In this document: positions 24,043-32,738 of the stretch, in pieces
Layout of the letters: each line of letters starts with the position of its first letter
Numbering within the stretch: the first letter of the stretch is position 1
From: Clostridiales bacterium
GTDB taxonomy: Bacteria; Bacillota; Clostridia; Oscillospirales; JAAYOS01
Reading direction: 5' to 3'
DNA length: 37,507 nucleotides
Assembly (NCBI GenBank): GCA_012520195.1
Contig: JAAYOS010000080.1
Location: 1 to 37,507, forward strand
The notes under the pieces: generated by a model
Seen by the model: the letters and a program-made list of their open reading frames with translations, nothing else
Databases searched by the model: none
What the model was told of the DNA's origin: nothing
Translations under genes and position numbers: made by a program

Positions 24043-24109
24043 AAGTACACACCCTCCACTTCATGACAAACATGAAATAGAGGGTGTGCTACAAATCTAA
24101 GGTGTACTT
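24043..24109. terminator. long composite hairpin after the coaD operon
   Basis: CACACCCTC (24048-24056) pairs with GAGGGTGTG (24080-24088), with TTCATG/CATGAA inside. Minus strand: TACTTTTTGCACATTTTTT follows, a terminator for the gene ending at 24159. An alternative outer stem AAGTACAC/GTGTACTT (24043-24050, 24102-24109) is followed on the plus strand by a T-rich run. Confidence 0.65.
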
Positions 24110-24158
24110 CTCTTAATTTTTCAGTTCTACTGGAAATCCAACAACAACTCTGGGGCAA

Positions 24159-24617
24159 TTACTTGCTTGCCGCTTTGAACTTCTTTCGTGAGTCTCTAAC
24201 CTCATTTAATGCCTCTGCCAGCGCTTCCTCGGTCCGCTTCAGTGCATCATCGACATATTGATTAGTGGCAATCCGTATCTCATTTGCACGTTGCTCAGCC
24301 GACTCAATGAGATCATTAGCTTTCTGGCGCGCTGTCAGGGTTATCTCTTCACGAGCCACCATCGCACGTGCACGCTCTTCGGCCTGCCTTCTAATGGCCT
24401 CCGACTCACGCTTTGCACTCCCGAGAATGTCGTTTTTCGCTTCGACAATCTTCCTAGCCTGTTCTAAGTCGCTTGGTAGCATTGCATTAATCTCTTCAAT
24501 CAGTTCCATTGCACGGGAGCGATCAAGAACACACTTCTCCCTGCCAAACGGTAGGGTAAAGGAGTCTTGAATCATGTTATAAAGAACGGTCAATAGTTCT
24601 TCCACGCCATCTGCCAT
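24159..24617 (-). CDS. coiled-coil protein conserved next to coaD
   Basis: A 152-residue soluble protein. The N-terminal part (about 1-60) has FTLPFGREKCVLDRSRAMEL and LIEEINAMLPSDLEQARKIV; the rest is a long charged coiled coil (SAKRESEAIRRQAEERARAM, then AEQRANEIRIATNQYVDDAL). It resembles proteins of Clostridia that are annotated loosely as ATPase subunit-H-like or DivIVA-like; no enzymatic motif is present. The MAREEI-type segment and Ala/Glu repeats suggest a scaffold. ATG 24617 follows GGTGGG and lies 17 bases after coaD. Function unknown. Confidence 0.75.
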   Translation of the reverse strand: MADGVEELLTVLYNMIQDSFTLPFGREKCVLDRSRAMELIEEINAMLPSDLEQARKIVEAKNDILGSAKRESEAIRRQAEERARAMVAREEITLTARQKANDLIESAEQRANEIRIATNQYVDDALKRTEEALAEALNEVRDSRKKFKAASK

Positions 24618-24634
24618 ACATCCCACCTGCCCTA

Positions 24635-25129
24635 TCAATTATTTTTGCTGCGCTCACTTAGTTTTTTCATTATGACCGGTAGTATTTTCTCCGGAACAAA
24701 CCCCTTAAGATCGCCGCCAACCGATGCAATAGAGCGTGCAGCTGTTGAACTCACATGTGCCAGGAGGCTGTCGGCCGGGAGAAAAACTGTGTCCAACTCA
24801 TGGTTTAGAGCTCTGTTGATTAGAGCCATCTGATACTCAACATCAAAGTCGATGTTTCCGCGAATCCCTTTAACAAGTGTTGTTGCTCCGAGTTCGGCTG
24901 CGAGCGTTGCAGTTAGACCATGGCTACTTACAACCTCAACGTTTTGGAAGTCGGAAATAACAGCACCTAACATTTCAACGCGCTCTTCTGCGGTAAACAG
25001 AGTTGTCTTATCTACATTTACCATTACGGCAACGTATAGCTTATCGAACAGTTTCGACGCCCTCTTAATGACGTCGAGGTGTCCAAGTGTTACGGGATCA
25101 AACGAGCCGGGGTATAAGGCAATTTTCAT
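24635..25129 (-). CDS. coaD: phosphopantetheine adenylyltransferase CoaD
   Basis: Fourth step of coenzyme A synthesis: 4'-phosphopantetheine plus ATP to dephospho-CoA. The 164-residue nucleotidyltransferase has YPGSFDPVTLGHLDVI (with the T/HxGH-type motif as TLGH), VKGIRGNIDFDVEYQMA and the ISSTxxR-type segment AHVSSTAARSIAS. ATG 25129 with GGAGGAG upstream is the start; the longer frame begins inside rsmD. Confidence 0.96.
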   Translation of the reverse strand: MKIALYPGSFDPVTLGHLDVIKRASKLFDKLYVAVMVNVDKTTLFTAEERVEMLGAVISDFQNVEVVSSHGLTATLAAELGATTLVKGIRGNIDFDVEYQMALINRALNHELDTVFLPADSLLAHVSSTAARSIASVGGDLKGFVPEKILPVIMKKLSERSKNN

Positions 25130-25148
25130 GGGCTCCTCCGTAGTAGCT

Positions 25149-25709
25149 TTAGTGCTCCGTATCCGATGCTTTATGGCGGTAGAGCGTGAGCATTGTCCTA
25201 CCATATAGGTATGACCTTCCTTTTTGGAGTGTCTCCGTCTCTTCGGGTAGCTTCAAATCGGACTTGCTTTCGAAAATAATTATACCATTATGTGCTAAAA
25301 TGTCAAATGTTGATATCAGCTTGAGGGTGTTTGTATAGTATGACGAGGCGTATGGCGGGTCGACGAAAATAATGTCAAATTTCTCATCTATTCTTTTCAG
25401 CACTGATGCATAATCGTTTTGTAGGAAACTAGACCGATCGTTAAACCCACACTTTTCAACATTTTCACGCACCATCTGCATCGCCCTTCGGTCGTTTTCA
25501 ACAAACAAGCAGTACGCTGCTCCTCTGCTGAGAGCCTCAAGACCTATCTGTCCGGAGCCCGCGAAAAGATCAAGCACTCTTCTTCCTTCAATCTCAAATT
25601 GAATAATGCTGAAGAGGGCCTCCTTGACCTTTCCGGATGTGGGGCGGGAATGCTGTCCCTCAGGGCTTATAAGCTTTCTTCCACGCTGTGTCCCCGATAT
25701 TATTCTCAC
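25149..25709 (-). CDS. rsmD: 16S rRNA m2G966 methyltransferase RsmD
   Basis: SAM-dependent N2-methylation of G966. 186 residues with RIISGTQRGRKL at the N-terminus, SRPTSGKVKEALFSI, SAM loop VLDLFAGSGQIGLEALSRGA and catalytic DPPY in FVDPPYASSYY. GTG start overlaps the uvrC stop (GTGA). rsmD-coaD adjacency is widespread in bacteria. Confidence 0.95.
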   Translation of the reverse strand: MRIISGTQRGRKLISPEGQHSRPTSGKVKEALFSIIQFEIEGRRVLDLFAGSGQIGLEALSRGAAYCLFVENDRRAMQMVRENVEKCGFNDRSSFLQNDYASVLKRIDEKFDIIFVDPPYASSYYTNTLKLISTFDILAHNGIIIFESKSDLKLPEETETLQKGRSYLYGRTMLTLYRHKASDTEH

Positions 25710-27574
25710 TTTTTCTCCCCCTTATCATTGAGTACTTCCTGAACACTGTGATGTCCGTCAAAATACTCGCGGATGGACCGTGCTATATTCTCAGGCACTA
25801 CCTCCGCAAGCTCATCAACATTTGCAGCCCTAATAGCCTTTACACTGCGAAAACTCTTCAAGAGAGCTGCCCTCCTTGCCGGTCCGACTCCCTTTATTTT
25901 ATCCAGCTCCGAGCCGGATACACGTCTTCTACGTTTTGACCTGTTAAATTCTATTGCAAAGCGGTGTGTCTCCTCCTGAATCTTACCTATCAGCGAAAAC
26001 AACTGAGGAGGGCTGTCAATGCCTATCTCACTTCCATCAGGCGAGACAAGCGCGCGGGTACGGTGCCTTTTATCCTTGACCATGCCATAAACGGGGATCA
26101 TAAGCCCGAAATCCTCAACCACATCTGCGGCAACCTTCGCGTGTACCTCCCCACCATCGATCAATAGCAGATCGGGCTTCTTGCTAAACTTGTCGTCGCC
26201 CTCAATATACCTGCTTAATCGCCTTATCAAAACCTCTTTCATTGAGGCGTAATCATCCTGTCCTTCAACATCCTTAATGTTGAACCTGCGATAATCCTTT
26301 TTTAGCGGAGCGCCACCCTCAAACACTGTCATAGCAGCAACAACATCGCTACCGGAGAGGTTTGATACGTCATAAGCCTCAATTCTGCTTGGTAGTTCTT
26401 CAAGCCCGAGGGCATTTTGTAGGAGCCGGAGGCTGTTCTTTCTGCGGTCCTCTCTTGTAGTAACGCGCTCGGCCTCCTCTTTTGCATTTTCATTAGCCAG
26501 ATTGACCATCTGCACCCTCTCACCTCTACGCGGTACAAGGATGTTGACCTTTCGTCCGGCCTCATCAGACAACATATCTTCAAGGCTTTTGCGGTTCTCT
26601 ATATCGACAGGAAGCAGTATATACCTAGGGATTGCAGTTCTCCCACTGTAGTACTGGGTAACATAGGCATCAACAACTTCGGAGACACTATCTTCAAAGT
26701 AGCTATCAACGAGAGTTACTTCTTTATCGAGCAGCAGTCCGTCAAAATAATGCAGTATTGCCACGGCTTTTCTTGGACCATCATAATAACCTACTACATC
26801 TGTGTCCGCCCTAAAACTCGATACTACGTTTTGTCTTTGACCCAGTGCCGATATCGCGTTATATCTGTCTCGCAACTCTGCCGCCTTTTCGAACAACAGC
26901 CCCTCAGCCGCCTGCTCCATCTCGTCGCGGATATTCTTCAGCACCTGTTCATACTTGCCTTCAAGAGTAGATACCGCCTGACTTACCATTTCACGGTATT
27001 GCTCTTCATCAATCGATCCGTTGCAGGGAGCATTGCATTTCTTCATATGGTATCGCAGGCAGGGCCGACCCTTTCCTATGTCTCTAGGAAAGACGCGGCC
27101 GCAATCGGGTAGAAAGAAAGCGTCCTGCAGAGCTTCAATGATTTTCGCCGTTCTTTGCCTCCCGCCATATGGCCCAAAGTAACGCGCACCATCATTTTTC
27201 ATCCGCGACTCCATCGAGAACTGCGGATAGGGCTCGTCCATATCCACCCTTATAAAGGGAAAACCTTTTCCGTCCTTTAGGAGGATGTTGTATTTGGGCA
27301 TATGCCTCTTAATAAGGGAGCACTCAAGCAGGAGGGCCTCAAATTCGCTCTCGGCTACAATATAATCAAAATCGTGGATCTCAGAGACCATGTTGATTGT
27401 CTTTTGGGTGTGGCTCTGCGAATCCTGAAAGTACTGACTGACACGATTCTTCAGCAACTTTGATTTCCCGACATAGATGACCTTGCCACTACGGTCCAGC
27501 ATTATATATACTCCCGGTTTAAGTGGCAGAGTTTTTACCTTTTCCTTTACACGCAATAAAGTTTGATTATCCAT
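25706..27574 (-). CDS. uvrC: excinuclease ABC subunit C
   Basis: Dual-incision nuclease of nucleotide excision repair, 622 residues. GIY-YIG nuclease domain (KPGVYIMLDRSGKVIYVGKS, about 19-38), a Cys cluster (CGRVFP, CLRYHMKKCNAPC), UVR motif about 200-235 for UvrB contact, RNase H-like nuclease domain (IEAYDVSNLSGSDVVAAMTV, LLIDGG) and C-terminal double helix-hairpin-helix (LDKIKGVGPARRAALLKSF). AGGAG precedes ATG 27574. No SOS box was seen upstream. Confidence 0.97.
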   Translation of the reverse strand: MDNQTLLRVKEKVKTLPLKPGVYIMLDRSGKVIYVGKSKLLKNRVSQYFQDSQSHTQKTINMVSEIHDFDYIVAESEFEALLLECSLIKRHMPKYNILLKDGKGFPFIRVDMDEPYPQFSMESRMKNDGARYFGPYGGRQRTAKIIEALQDAFFLPDCGRVFPRDIGKGRPCLRYHMKKCNAPCNGSIDEEQYREMVSQAVSTLEGKYEQVLKNIRDEMEQAAEGLLFEKAAELRDRYNAISALGQRQNVVSSFRADTDVVGYYDGPRKAVAILHYFDGLLLDKEVTLVDSYFEDSVSEVVDAYVTQYYSGRTAIPRYILLPVDIENRKSLEDMLSDEAGRKVNILVPRRGERVQMVNLANENAKEEAERVTTREDRRKNSLRLLQNALGLEELPSRIEAYDVSNLSGSDVVAAMTVFEGGAPLKKDYRRFNIKDVEGQDDYASMKEVLIRRLSRYIEGDDKFSKKPDLLLIDGGEVHAKVAADVVEDFGLMIPVYGMVKDKRHRTRALVSPDGSEIGIDSPPQLFSLIGKIQEETHRFAIEFNRSKRRRRVSGSELDKIKGVGPARRAALLKSFRSVKAIRAANVDELAEVVPENIARSIREYFDGHHSVQEVLNDKGEKK

Positions 27575-27594
27575 GATTTCTCCTGTTACGTGTA

Positions 27595-27620
27595 AATCCC
27601 GTCCTTTTGGGGACGGGATT
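27595..27620. terminator. strong hairpin between ptsH and uvrC
   Basis: AATCCCGTCC and GGACGGGATT form a perfect 10-bp stem with a six-base loop. On the minus strand the following sequence is TACACG with no T-run, so termination would be inefficient; it may set ptsH mRNA stability or reduce expression of uvrC. Confidence 0.55.
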
Positions 27621-27640
27621 GCATGTTGTTTTCAGTGTGA

Positions 27641-27916
27641 TTAGTTTGATTCCGCTTCGGAAAAGTTAGATTGGCACAGCTCGATTAGTGCATAAACAGC
27701 CTCTTCCTCATCTACACCGTCTGCGATAAGATTGATTTTCGAACCTTTTGTGATGCCTAGTGAAAGGACACCGAGCAAACTCTTCGCATTTATACGCCTA
27801 TCGTCCTTCTCCACCCAAATGGCACTCTTAAACTCGTTCGCTTTCTGAATGAAAAAGGTCGCCGGACGCGCATGCAACCCAACCTCGTTATCGATTAAGA
27901 CTTCTCGAGAAAACAT
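27641..27916 (-). CDS. ptsH: HPr phosphocarrier protein
   Basis: 91-residue HPr of the phosphotransferase system. GLHARPATFF holds the PEP-dependent site His15 and NAKSLLGVLSLGI the regulatory Ser46, so both enzyme I phosphotransfer and HPr kinase control look possible; a Crh-type protein would lack His15. It lies between mutS2 and uvrC rather than with ptsI, so catabolite control rather than bulk sugar uptake could be its role. AGGAGGGT precedes ATG 27916 and it has its own promoter. Confidence 0.93.
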   Translation of the reverse strand: MFSREVLIDNEVGLHARPATFFIQKANEFKSAIWVEKDDRRINAKSLLGVLSLGITKGSKINLIADGVDEEEAVYALIELCQSNFSEAESN

Positions 27917-28052
27917 TACGCGTACCCTCCTGATTTCGCCATCCCAGACATATATTTCCTGTCAAGACAGTGATTAATACTGCTATTATTTTCGGTTTCT
28001 CAACTAAACAGATGTATTGTCGTCAGCTTTCTTAAGCACAACTATTGATATA

Positions 28053-28082
28053 ATAATAGCAAACTTAACGCTCTTTCGTCAA
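28053..28082 (-). promoter_or_regulatory. sigma-A promoter of ptsH
   Basis: Minus strand TTGACG (28082-28077), 18 bp, TATTAT (28058-28053), leaving a leader of about 130 bases. The rest of the 291-base mutS2-ptsH gap shows no clear terminator or gene. Confidence 0.7.
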
Positions 28083-28207
28083 CCTCTTTTTGGCCGCAAG
28101 GCTGTGCAAACCAGTTTCTCATGCAGGATGCTATTTTTCGTAACTTTAACCGACGCGTTGTTATCTGTATTGCACAATTGTTTTTGTGTTATTTTGACGT
28201 ATATGCC

Positions 28208-30637
28208 CTAATTAGTGAGTTCGACAATCGTTACGCCTGTCTCACCCTCACCATAACGACCTGGTCTAAAGGATTTAACATGACGGTTACTTCGCAGATT
28301 ACGTTGTACAGCAGCCCTGAGAGTTCCTGTACCTTTCCCGTGTATAATGGTTAGACTCGTTAGACCCGACAACAGTGCATTGTCAATAAACCGCTCCAAC
28401 TCAAGTATGGCTTCATCCGATGCCATGCCCCTGATATCCAACTCATTTATCGAGCTTCGCACTCCTACACCGTCACCAGCAGCTTCATCATTGACTTGCC
28501 TTATCCGCCGGCTCTCCCTCAAGGACTGTCGATACATCTTTGTTGCATTCTCCGCATGGTCAGTATCAACGAGTTCTACCTCGTCAATGTTCAACGTGAC
28601 TTTCATTATACCTGCCTGTACAGTGAGGTTGCCGCTGCTATCGGGTGGTGTTATAACATAAGCATTTGTTCCGATGTTTACCATCCGAACAGTATCACCT
28701 GCAACGATTGGCCTTACCGGACGCGCCGCTTTGGCCTTTGTTGTATACGGCCTGAGCTCATCCTCTGCGGTATTGAGTCTCCTGCGTAAATCTGAACGCG
28801 CTTTGTTTAGCTTTTCGTTAAAGTCCTCTTCAGAACTCATCTTTCGTAGCTCAGAAAGCTCCCTTAGAACAGAGTCAACCTCTGCCCGGACATTTTCGAC
28901 GATTTGCCTCGCTTCGGCATTAGCCCGGTCACGCGCCTTCTTGCGCTCACTTTCGATTTCGCTCAGGTACTTGCTCGCGTTCTTTGACGCCTGCTCAGCC
29001 TCTAGGCGCAGTCGGGCAGTTTCAGCCCTGTCCTCCTCCATGGCACGTCTCTGTTGTTCAAGGGTCGAAACAACATCCTCAAATCGTCTGTCGTCACTAT
29101 CGATCATTTTCTTTGCATTCTCAATGATCTCGTCGGACAGTCCAAGACGCTTCGAGATTGCAAAAGCGTTTGATTTGCCTGGTATTCCGATAAGAAGGCG
29201 GTATGTGGGTTTGAGAGTGTTGACGTCAAACTCGCACGAAGCGTTCTCCACACCTTCCGTGGATATCGCATACTCTTTCAACTCAGCATAGTGAGTGGTG
29301 GCGGCTGTTACGGCTCCGCGTGACCTTGTGTACTCAATTAGTGAAACTGCAAGAGCAGCACCTTCAACCGGGTCAGTACCAGCGCCCAACTCATCAAATA
29401 ACATGAGAGAATCAGGATGAGCTTTGTCAAGCATAGACACTATGTTCGTCATGTGCGAAGAGAATGTTGAGAGCGACTGCTCTATAGACTGCTCATCCCC
29501 TATATCGGCATATACTCCTGTAAATACCGAAACATAGCTCCCATAATCCGCAGGTATATGCAGTCCACACATAGCCATAACAGTAAGCAGGCCGATGGTC
29601 TTAAGGGCAACGGTCTTTCCACCGGTATTTGGCCCGGTAATAATCAACGTGTCGAACTCCTCTCCAAGCCTTACTGTTATGGGCACAGCGGTCGACGGAT
29701 TTAGTAAGGGATGTCGCGCATTCCTAAAATAGATGCCTCGCTCATCTCTTATTTCAGGCTCTGACGCACGCATATCGTAGGACAGCTTTCCCTTCGCAAA
29801 TATCAGATCGAGTTCAGCAAGCATGCGGTAGTTTTCAAGAATGATTTCCGCCTGTTGGGCAACCTCAGCAGAGAACTCAGCAAGAATGCGCTCTATCTCC
29901 GCTTTCTCCTTTGCTGTAAGCTCGCGGATCTCATTGTTGAGCTGTACCACCTGCATCGGTTCTATAAAAAATGTAGCACCGCTTGAGGAAACATCATGCA
30001 CAAGCCCAGGAACCTCACCCTTATGCTCACTCTTTACGGGTACCACATATCTCCCGTCGCGCTGTGTGATTATAGCCTCCTGAAGATATTTTGAGTAAGC
30101 TGAGGATGAAGTTATCCGCTGCAGTGTCTCCCGAACCTTCGCATTCGCATTTCGTTTTTTACGTCGCAGATCGTAGAGGGTCGGGCTTGCTGAGTCAGAC
30201 ATCTCCTCATCACTTATGATGGCACTATTTATGCTATCCTCTAGATATTTGTTAGGATACAGCCTGTCGAATCTGCCGTCAAGGACAGTAACCTGCTCTA
30301 TATCTTCCTCGCTGTAACTCTTAACCCTTCTTACATCGCGTAATAGGGCAGATATTGAGAGCAGCTCCGACATATTCAGTATACCGCCCCGCTCGGCGCG
30401 CCTTACGATCCCCTCAGGGTTCTTTATGTTGCTGAGAGGTGGGCTTCCTTTTTGCCGAATAAGGCGCACCGCTTCAGATGTCTCAGCCATCAACCTGCGC
30501 ACATCATCTGTGTCGTCAGCAGGGAAAAGGCTTCTTGCGGCATCCTTTGCATCATCATAGAGAGCAAATGATGCGAGTCTGTCCAGAATTGCCGGAAGCT
30601 CCAACGTTTGAATTGACTTCTTATATAACGTTTGCAA
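28208..30637 (-). CDS. mutS2: MutS2 family ATPase/endonuclease
   Basis: 809 residues. MutS core and clamp regions (about 1-320), Walker A GPNTGGKTVALKT, Walker B LMLFDELGAGTDP, a long coiled coil (about 515-620), a KOW-like segment (VAGDTVRMVNIGTNAYVITP) and a C-terminal Smr nuclease domain with LDIRGM and HGKGTGTLR. Bacterial MutS2 suppresses recombination and, as shown in B. subtilis, acts on collided ribosomes; which role dominates here is unknown. Starts at TTG 30637 after GAGG at nine bases. Confidence 0.95.
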   Translation of the reverse strand: MQTLYKKSIQTLELPAILDRLASFALYDDAKDAARSLFPADDTDDVRRLMAETSEAVRLIRQKGSPPLSNIKNPEGIVRRAERGGILNMSELLSISALLRDVRRVKSYSEEDIEQVTVLDGRFDRLYPNKYLEDSINSAIISDEEMSDSASPTLYDLRRKKRNANAKVRETLQRITSSSAYSKYLQEAIITQRDGRYVVPVKSEHKGEVPGLVHDVSSSGATFFIEPMQVVQLNNEIRELTAKEKAEIERILAEFSAEVAQQAEIILENYRMLAELDLIFAKGKLSYDMRASEPEIRDERGIYFRNARHPLLNPSTAVPITVRLGEEFDTLIITGPNTGGKTVALKTIGLLTVMAMCGLHIPADYGSYVSVFTGVYADIGDEQSIEQSLSTFSSHMTNIVSMLDKAHPDSLMLFDELGAGTDPVEGAALAVSLIEYTRSRGAVTAATTHYAELKEYAISTEGVENASCEFDVNTLKPTYRLLIGIPGKSNAFAISKRLGLSDEIIENAKKMIDSDDRRFEDVVSTLEQQRRAMEEDRAETARLRLEAEQASKNASKYLSEIESERKKARDRANAEARQIVENVRAEVDSVLRELSELRKMSSEEDFNEKLNKARSDLRRRLNTAEDELRPYTTKAKAARPVRPIVAGDTVRMVNIGTNAYVITPPDSSGNLTVQAGIMKVTLNIDEVELVDTDHAENATKMYRQSLRESRRIRQVNDEAAGDGVGVRSSINELDIRGMASDEAILELERFIDNALLSGLTSLTIIHGKGTGTLRAAVQRNLRSNRHVKSFRPGRYGEGETGVTIVELTN

Positions 30638-30682
30638 TACTAATAACCTCTGTTTACTAATTTGAACATTTCACTCGACTTC

Positions 30683-30967
30683 TTAGACGATCTCATCAAT
30701 CTCCTCGACGACTTCCTCTGCAACATCCCCGGCCACTTCTTCCATATCCGAAAGACATTCCGCGTCATCTTCGCATTCACAGTCCGAATCGAAATCGCAG
30801 CTCGTATCGTCATCGAGGTTATGCGTCCAATTATCACCGTAATAGTGATAGCTCTTGTTTCCGTTGTTGTTACCAAAACCGTGCTTTACAGGCGAAATCA
30901 AAAAACCCAATATGATTCCTGCCGCAAAAGAAGAGACTCCTATTAGAGCTGCTGTTGACTTTTTCAT
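30683..30967 (-). CDS. small YtxH-like membrane protein with acidic tail
   Basis: 94 residues: MKKSTAALIGVSSFAAGIIL plus GFLISPVKHGFG is a single N-terminal membrane segment with the GxxxGxxxSPxKG-like end seen in YtxH-type proteins. A Tyr/Asn/His-rich stretch follows, then a highly acidic tail with four cysteines (CDFDSDCECEDDAEC, about 57-71) ending in EEVVEEIDEIV. The Cys/Asp cluster could bind metal. AAGGAGGATC precedes ATG 30967. It may be cotranscribed with mutS2, 46 bases downstream. Function unknown. Confidence 0.7.
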   Translation of the reverse strand: MKKSTAALIGVSSFAAGIILGFLISPVKHGFGNNNGNKSYHYYGDNWTHNLDDDTSCDFDSDCECEDDAECLSDMEEVAGDVAEEVVEEIDEIV

Positions 30968-31037
30968 AATGATCCTCCTTAAGATTACATGTAAGTCTAT
31001 AACGAATGATTTTGTATGGCTATAATCGTACGACTCT

Positions 31038-31046
31038 TATTGTATG
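31038..31046 (-). promoter_or_regulatory. possible mother-cell (sigma-E/K) -10 element
   Basis: CATACAATA on the minus strand, 71 bases before ATG 30967, is an exact match to sigma-E/K -10 patterns; the -35 is only partial. TACAAT within it could also serve sigma-A. Confidence 0.3.
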
Positions 31047-31068
31047 ATTTTTCTGCACGTACTAAAAC

Positions 31069-31809
31069 TCAAAACAGAGACTTATAGAACTTTAGCGTCG
31101 AAAACTCACGTTCAAGTCTGCTGATTAGATACCGCTCGGTTACGTTAGCAAGCAGTGTAAGTGGCTTTTCATCAAGTGAATAGGACAGAATTTTCTTCGG
31201 TTCAGCCAACAGTATGTACCTCAAGGCTGACAGGGACTGGCTACACAGCGGCATGGCGTCTCTCTCCTCTCCCAGACAGGCTGAGCACCCAGCGCGGCCG
31301 CTTTGAATCTGAAATACCGGCTCTGACGGCTCCTCGTTTCCGCACACCGGACATTCCAATACATCGGGCGTGTATCCGGCAAACATCATCATCCTGAGCT
31401 CAAATGTCGCCTTAATGAGCAACTGGGGTTTCTTCCTGACCGACAGGGCATAGAGGCAGTTAAGACCAGTTGTAAGCAGACCGGTTGTGGGAACCTCCTC
31501 TTCCGATATCACTTCAAGGACTTCGGCAAAGTAGGCTCCGAGAGAGAGTAGTAGAATATCTTTACGTAGGCCGGTAAACATCTCTACCGGTTCAGCCGCA
31601 TTGATGGTATACCTCCCCCTGTTTTCGAACAATGTGAAGTTCGAATAGGTCAGCAACTGCGTTCCCGCACGCATACTGCTCTGCCTGGACCTGGCACCCC
31701 GACAGGATGCAGAAATTTTACCCAAATCTTGCGAGAGAATCGTAAGCATCTTATCCGAATCTCGGTAGGCCACCTCTCGAAGCACTAGTCCGTCAGTGAT
31801 GTGATTCAT
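31069..31809 (-). CDS. recO: DNA repair protein RecO
   Basis: 246 residues. N-terminal OB fold (DGLVLREVAYRDSDKMLTIL, SCRGARSRQSSMRAG) and a C-terminal helical part with a zinc finger CPVCG ... CSACL (about 156-184). RecO loads RecA with RecR and anneals SSB-coated strands. Its ATG overlaps the era stop (ATGA). Confidence 0.93.
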   Translation of the reverse strand: MNHITDGLVLREVAYRDSDKMLTILSQDLGKISASCRGARSRQSSMRAGTQLLTYSNFTLFENRGRYTINAAEPVEMFTGLRKDILLLSLGAYFAEVLEVISEEEVPTTGLLTTGLNCLYALSVRKKPQLLIKATFELRMMMFAGYTPDVLECPVCGNEEPSEPVFQIQSGRAGCSACLGEERDAMPLCSQSLSALRYILLAEPKKILSYSLDEKPLTLLANVTERYLISRLEREFSTLKFYKSLF

Positions 31810-32690
31810 CCGCTAAAACCAAAATTCCGGATCTGGGTCTCGGACTGCCTCCAGTTCTCCCTGACTTTTACCCATGTCTCAAGGAAGACTCTCGCCCCGA
31901 AGAATCGCTCCATGTCTTTACGAGCCATCGAGCCCACATCCTTTAATCTTGCTCCGTTTTTCCCAATGATAATGCCCTTGTGGGTGTCCTTCTCACAATA
32001 AATCGTTGCCGAGATATTCAGTACGGCTCCCCTCTCCTCGAACTCATCAATAACCACTGCAACCCCATGGGGCACTTCTTTATCCAATGTGTAAAGAAGT
32101 TTTTCCCTGATAATTTCGGCCGCTATCTGGCGGTCAGGCTGGTCAGTAGCTCTATCCTCCGGAAATAGAGGAGGTCCCTCCAAAGCAAATCTTTTTAGTG
32201 AACCAAAAAGAATTTCAATGCCGTCAGAAAGCTTTGCTGAGATTGGAATATAGTCCTCAAAGTCGTGTGCCTTTTCATATTCGGTTATGACCTCAAGAAT
32301 CACCTCTTTAGGCACTGTGTCAATCTTGTTTATCACAAGCAGGGCGGGAATCTTCATCTCCTTGATCTTGTCGATCAGGATTGACTCAGGCTTTCCCACA
32401 CGCGCTTTAGGTTCTACTATCAACAGCACTGCGTCCACGTCCGAGACGCTGCTTGTTACCATCTCATTCATGTATTTACCGAGCCTTGTAACCGGCTTAT
32501 GAAAACCCGGTGTATCCAGGAAAATATATTGAACTTCGTCGAGATTTCGAATTGCAGTAATGCGATTTCTCGTTGTCTGTGGCTTGTCTGATACAATGGC
32601 TACCTTTTCACCAGCCAGAGCATTTACAAGCGTAGATTTTCCCACATTCGGTCTCCCTGCAATAGCAAACATACCGTTCTTTTTTATCAT
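31806..32690 (-). CDS. era: GTPase Era
   Basis: Ribosome assembly GTPase, 294 residues. G1 GRPNVGKST, G3 DTPGFH, G4 NKID, and a C-terminal KH domain (GIIIGKNGARLKDVGSMARK) that binds the 3' end of 16S rRNA. Follows ybeY by 48 bases; the dgkA and cdd genes often found between them are absent. Confidence 0.97.
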   Translation of the reverse strand: MIKKNGMFAIAGRPNVGKSTLVNALAGEKVAIVSDKPQTTRNRITAIRNLDEVQYIFLDTPGFHKPVTRLGKYMNEMVTSSVSDVDAVLLIVEPKARVGKPESILIDKIKEMKIPALLVINKIDTVPKEVILEVITEYEKAHDFEDYIPISAKLSDGIEILFGSLKRFALEGPPLFPEDRATDQPDRQIAAEIIREKLLYTLDKEVPHGVAVVIDEFEERGAVLNISATIYCEKDTHKGIIIGKNGARLKDVGSMARKDMERFFGARVFLETWVKVRENWRQSETQIRNFGFSG

Positions 32691-32738
32691 AGGCTTCTCG
32701 CCATTTTAGGCTTCCTCCCTCGATAATATATTTTGGAA

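Noticed and set aside
28674-29291. 205-codon plus-strand frame over mutS2
   Set aside because: Serine/leucine-rich antisense shadow of the mutS2 coiled-coil coding region.
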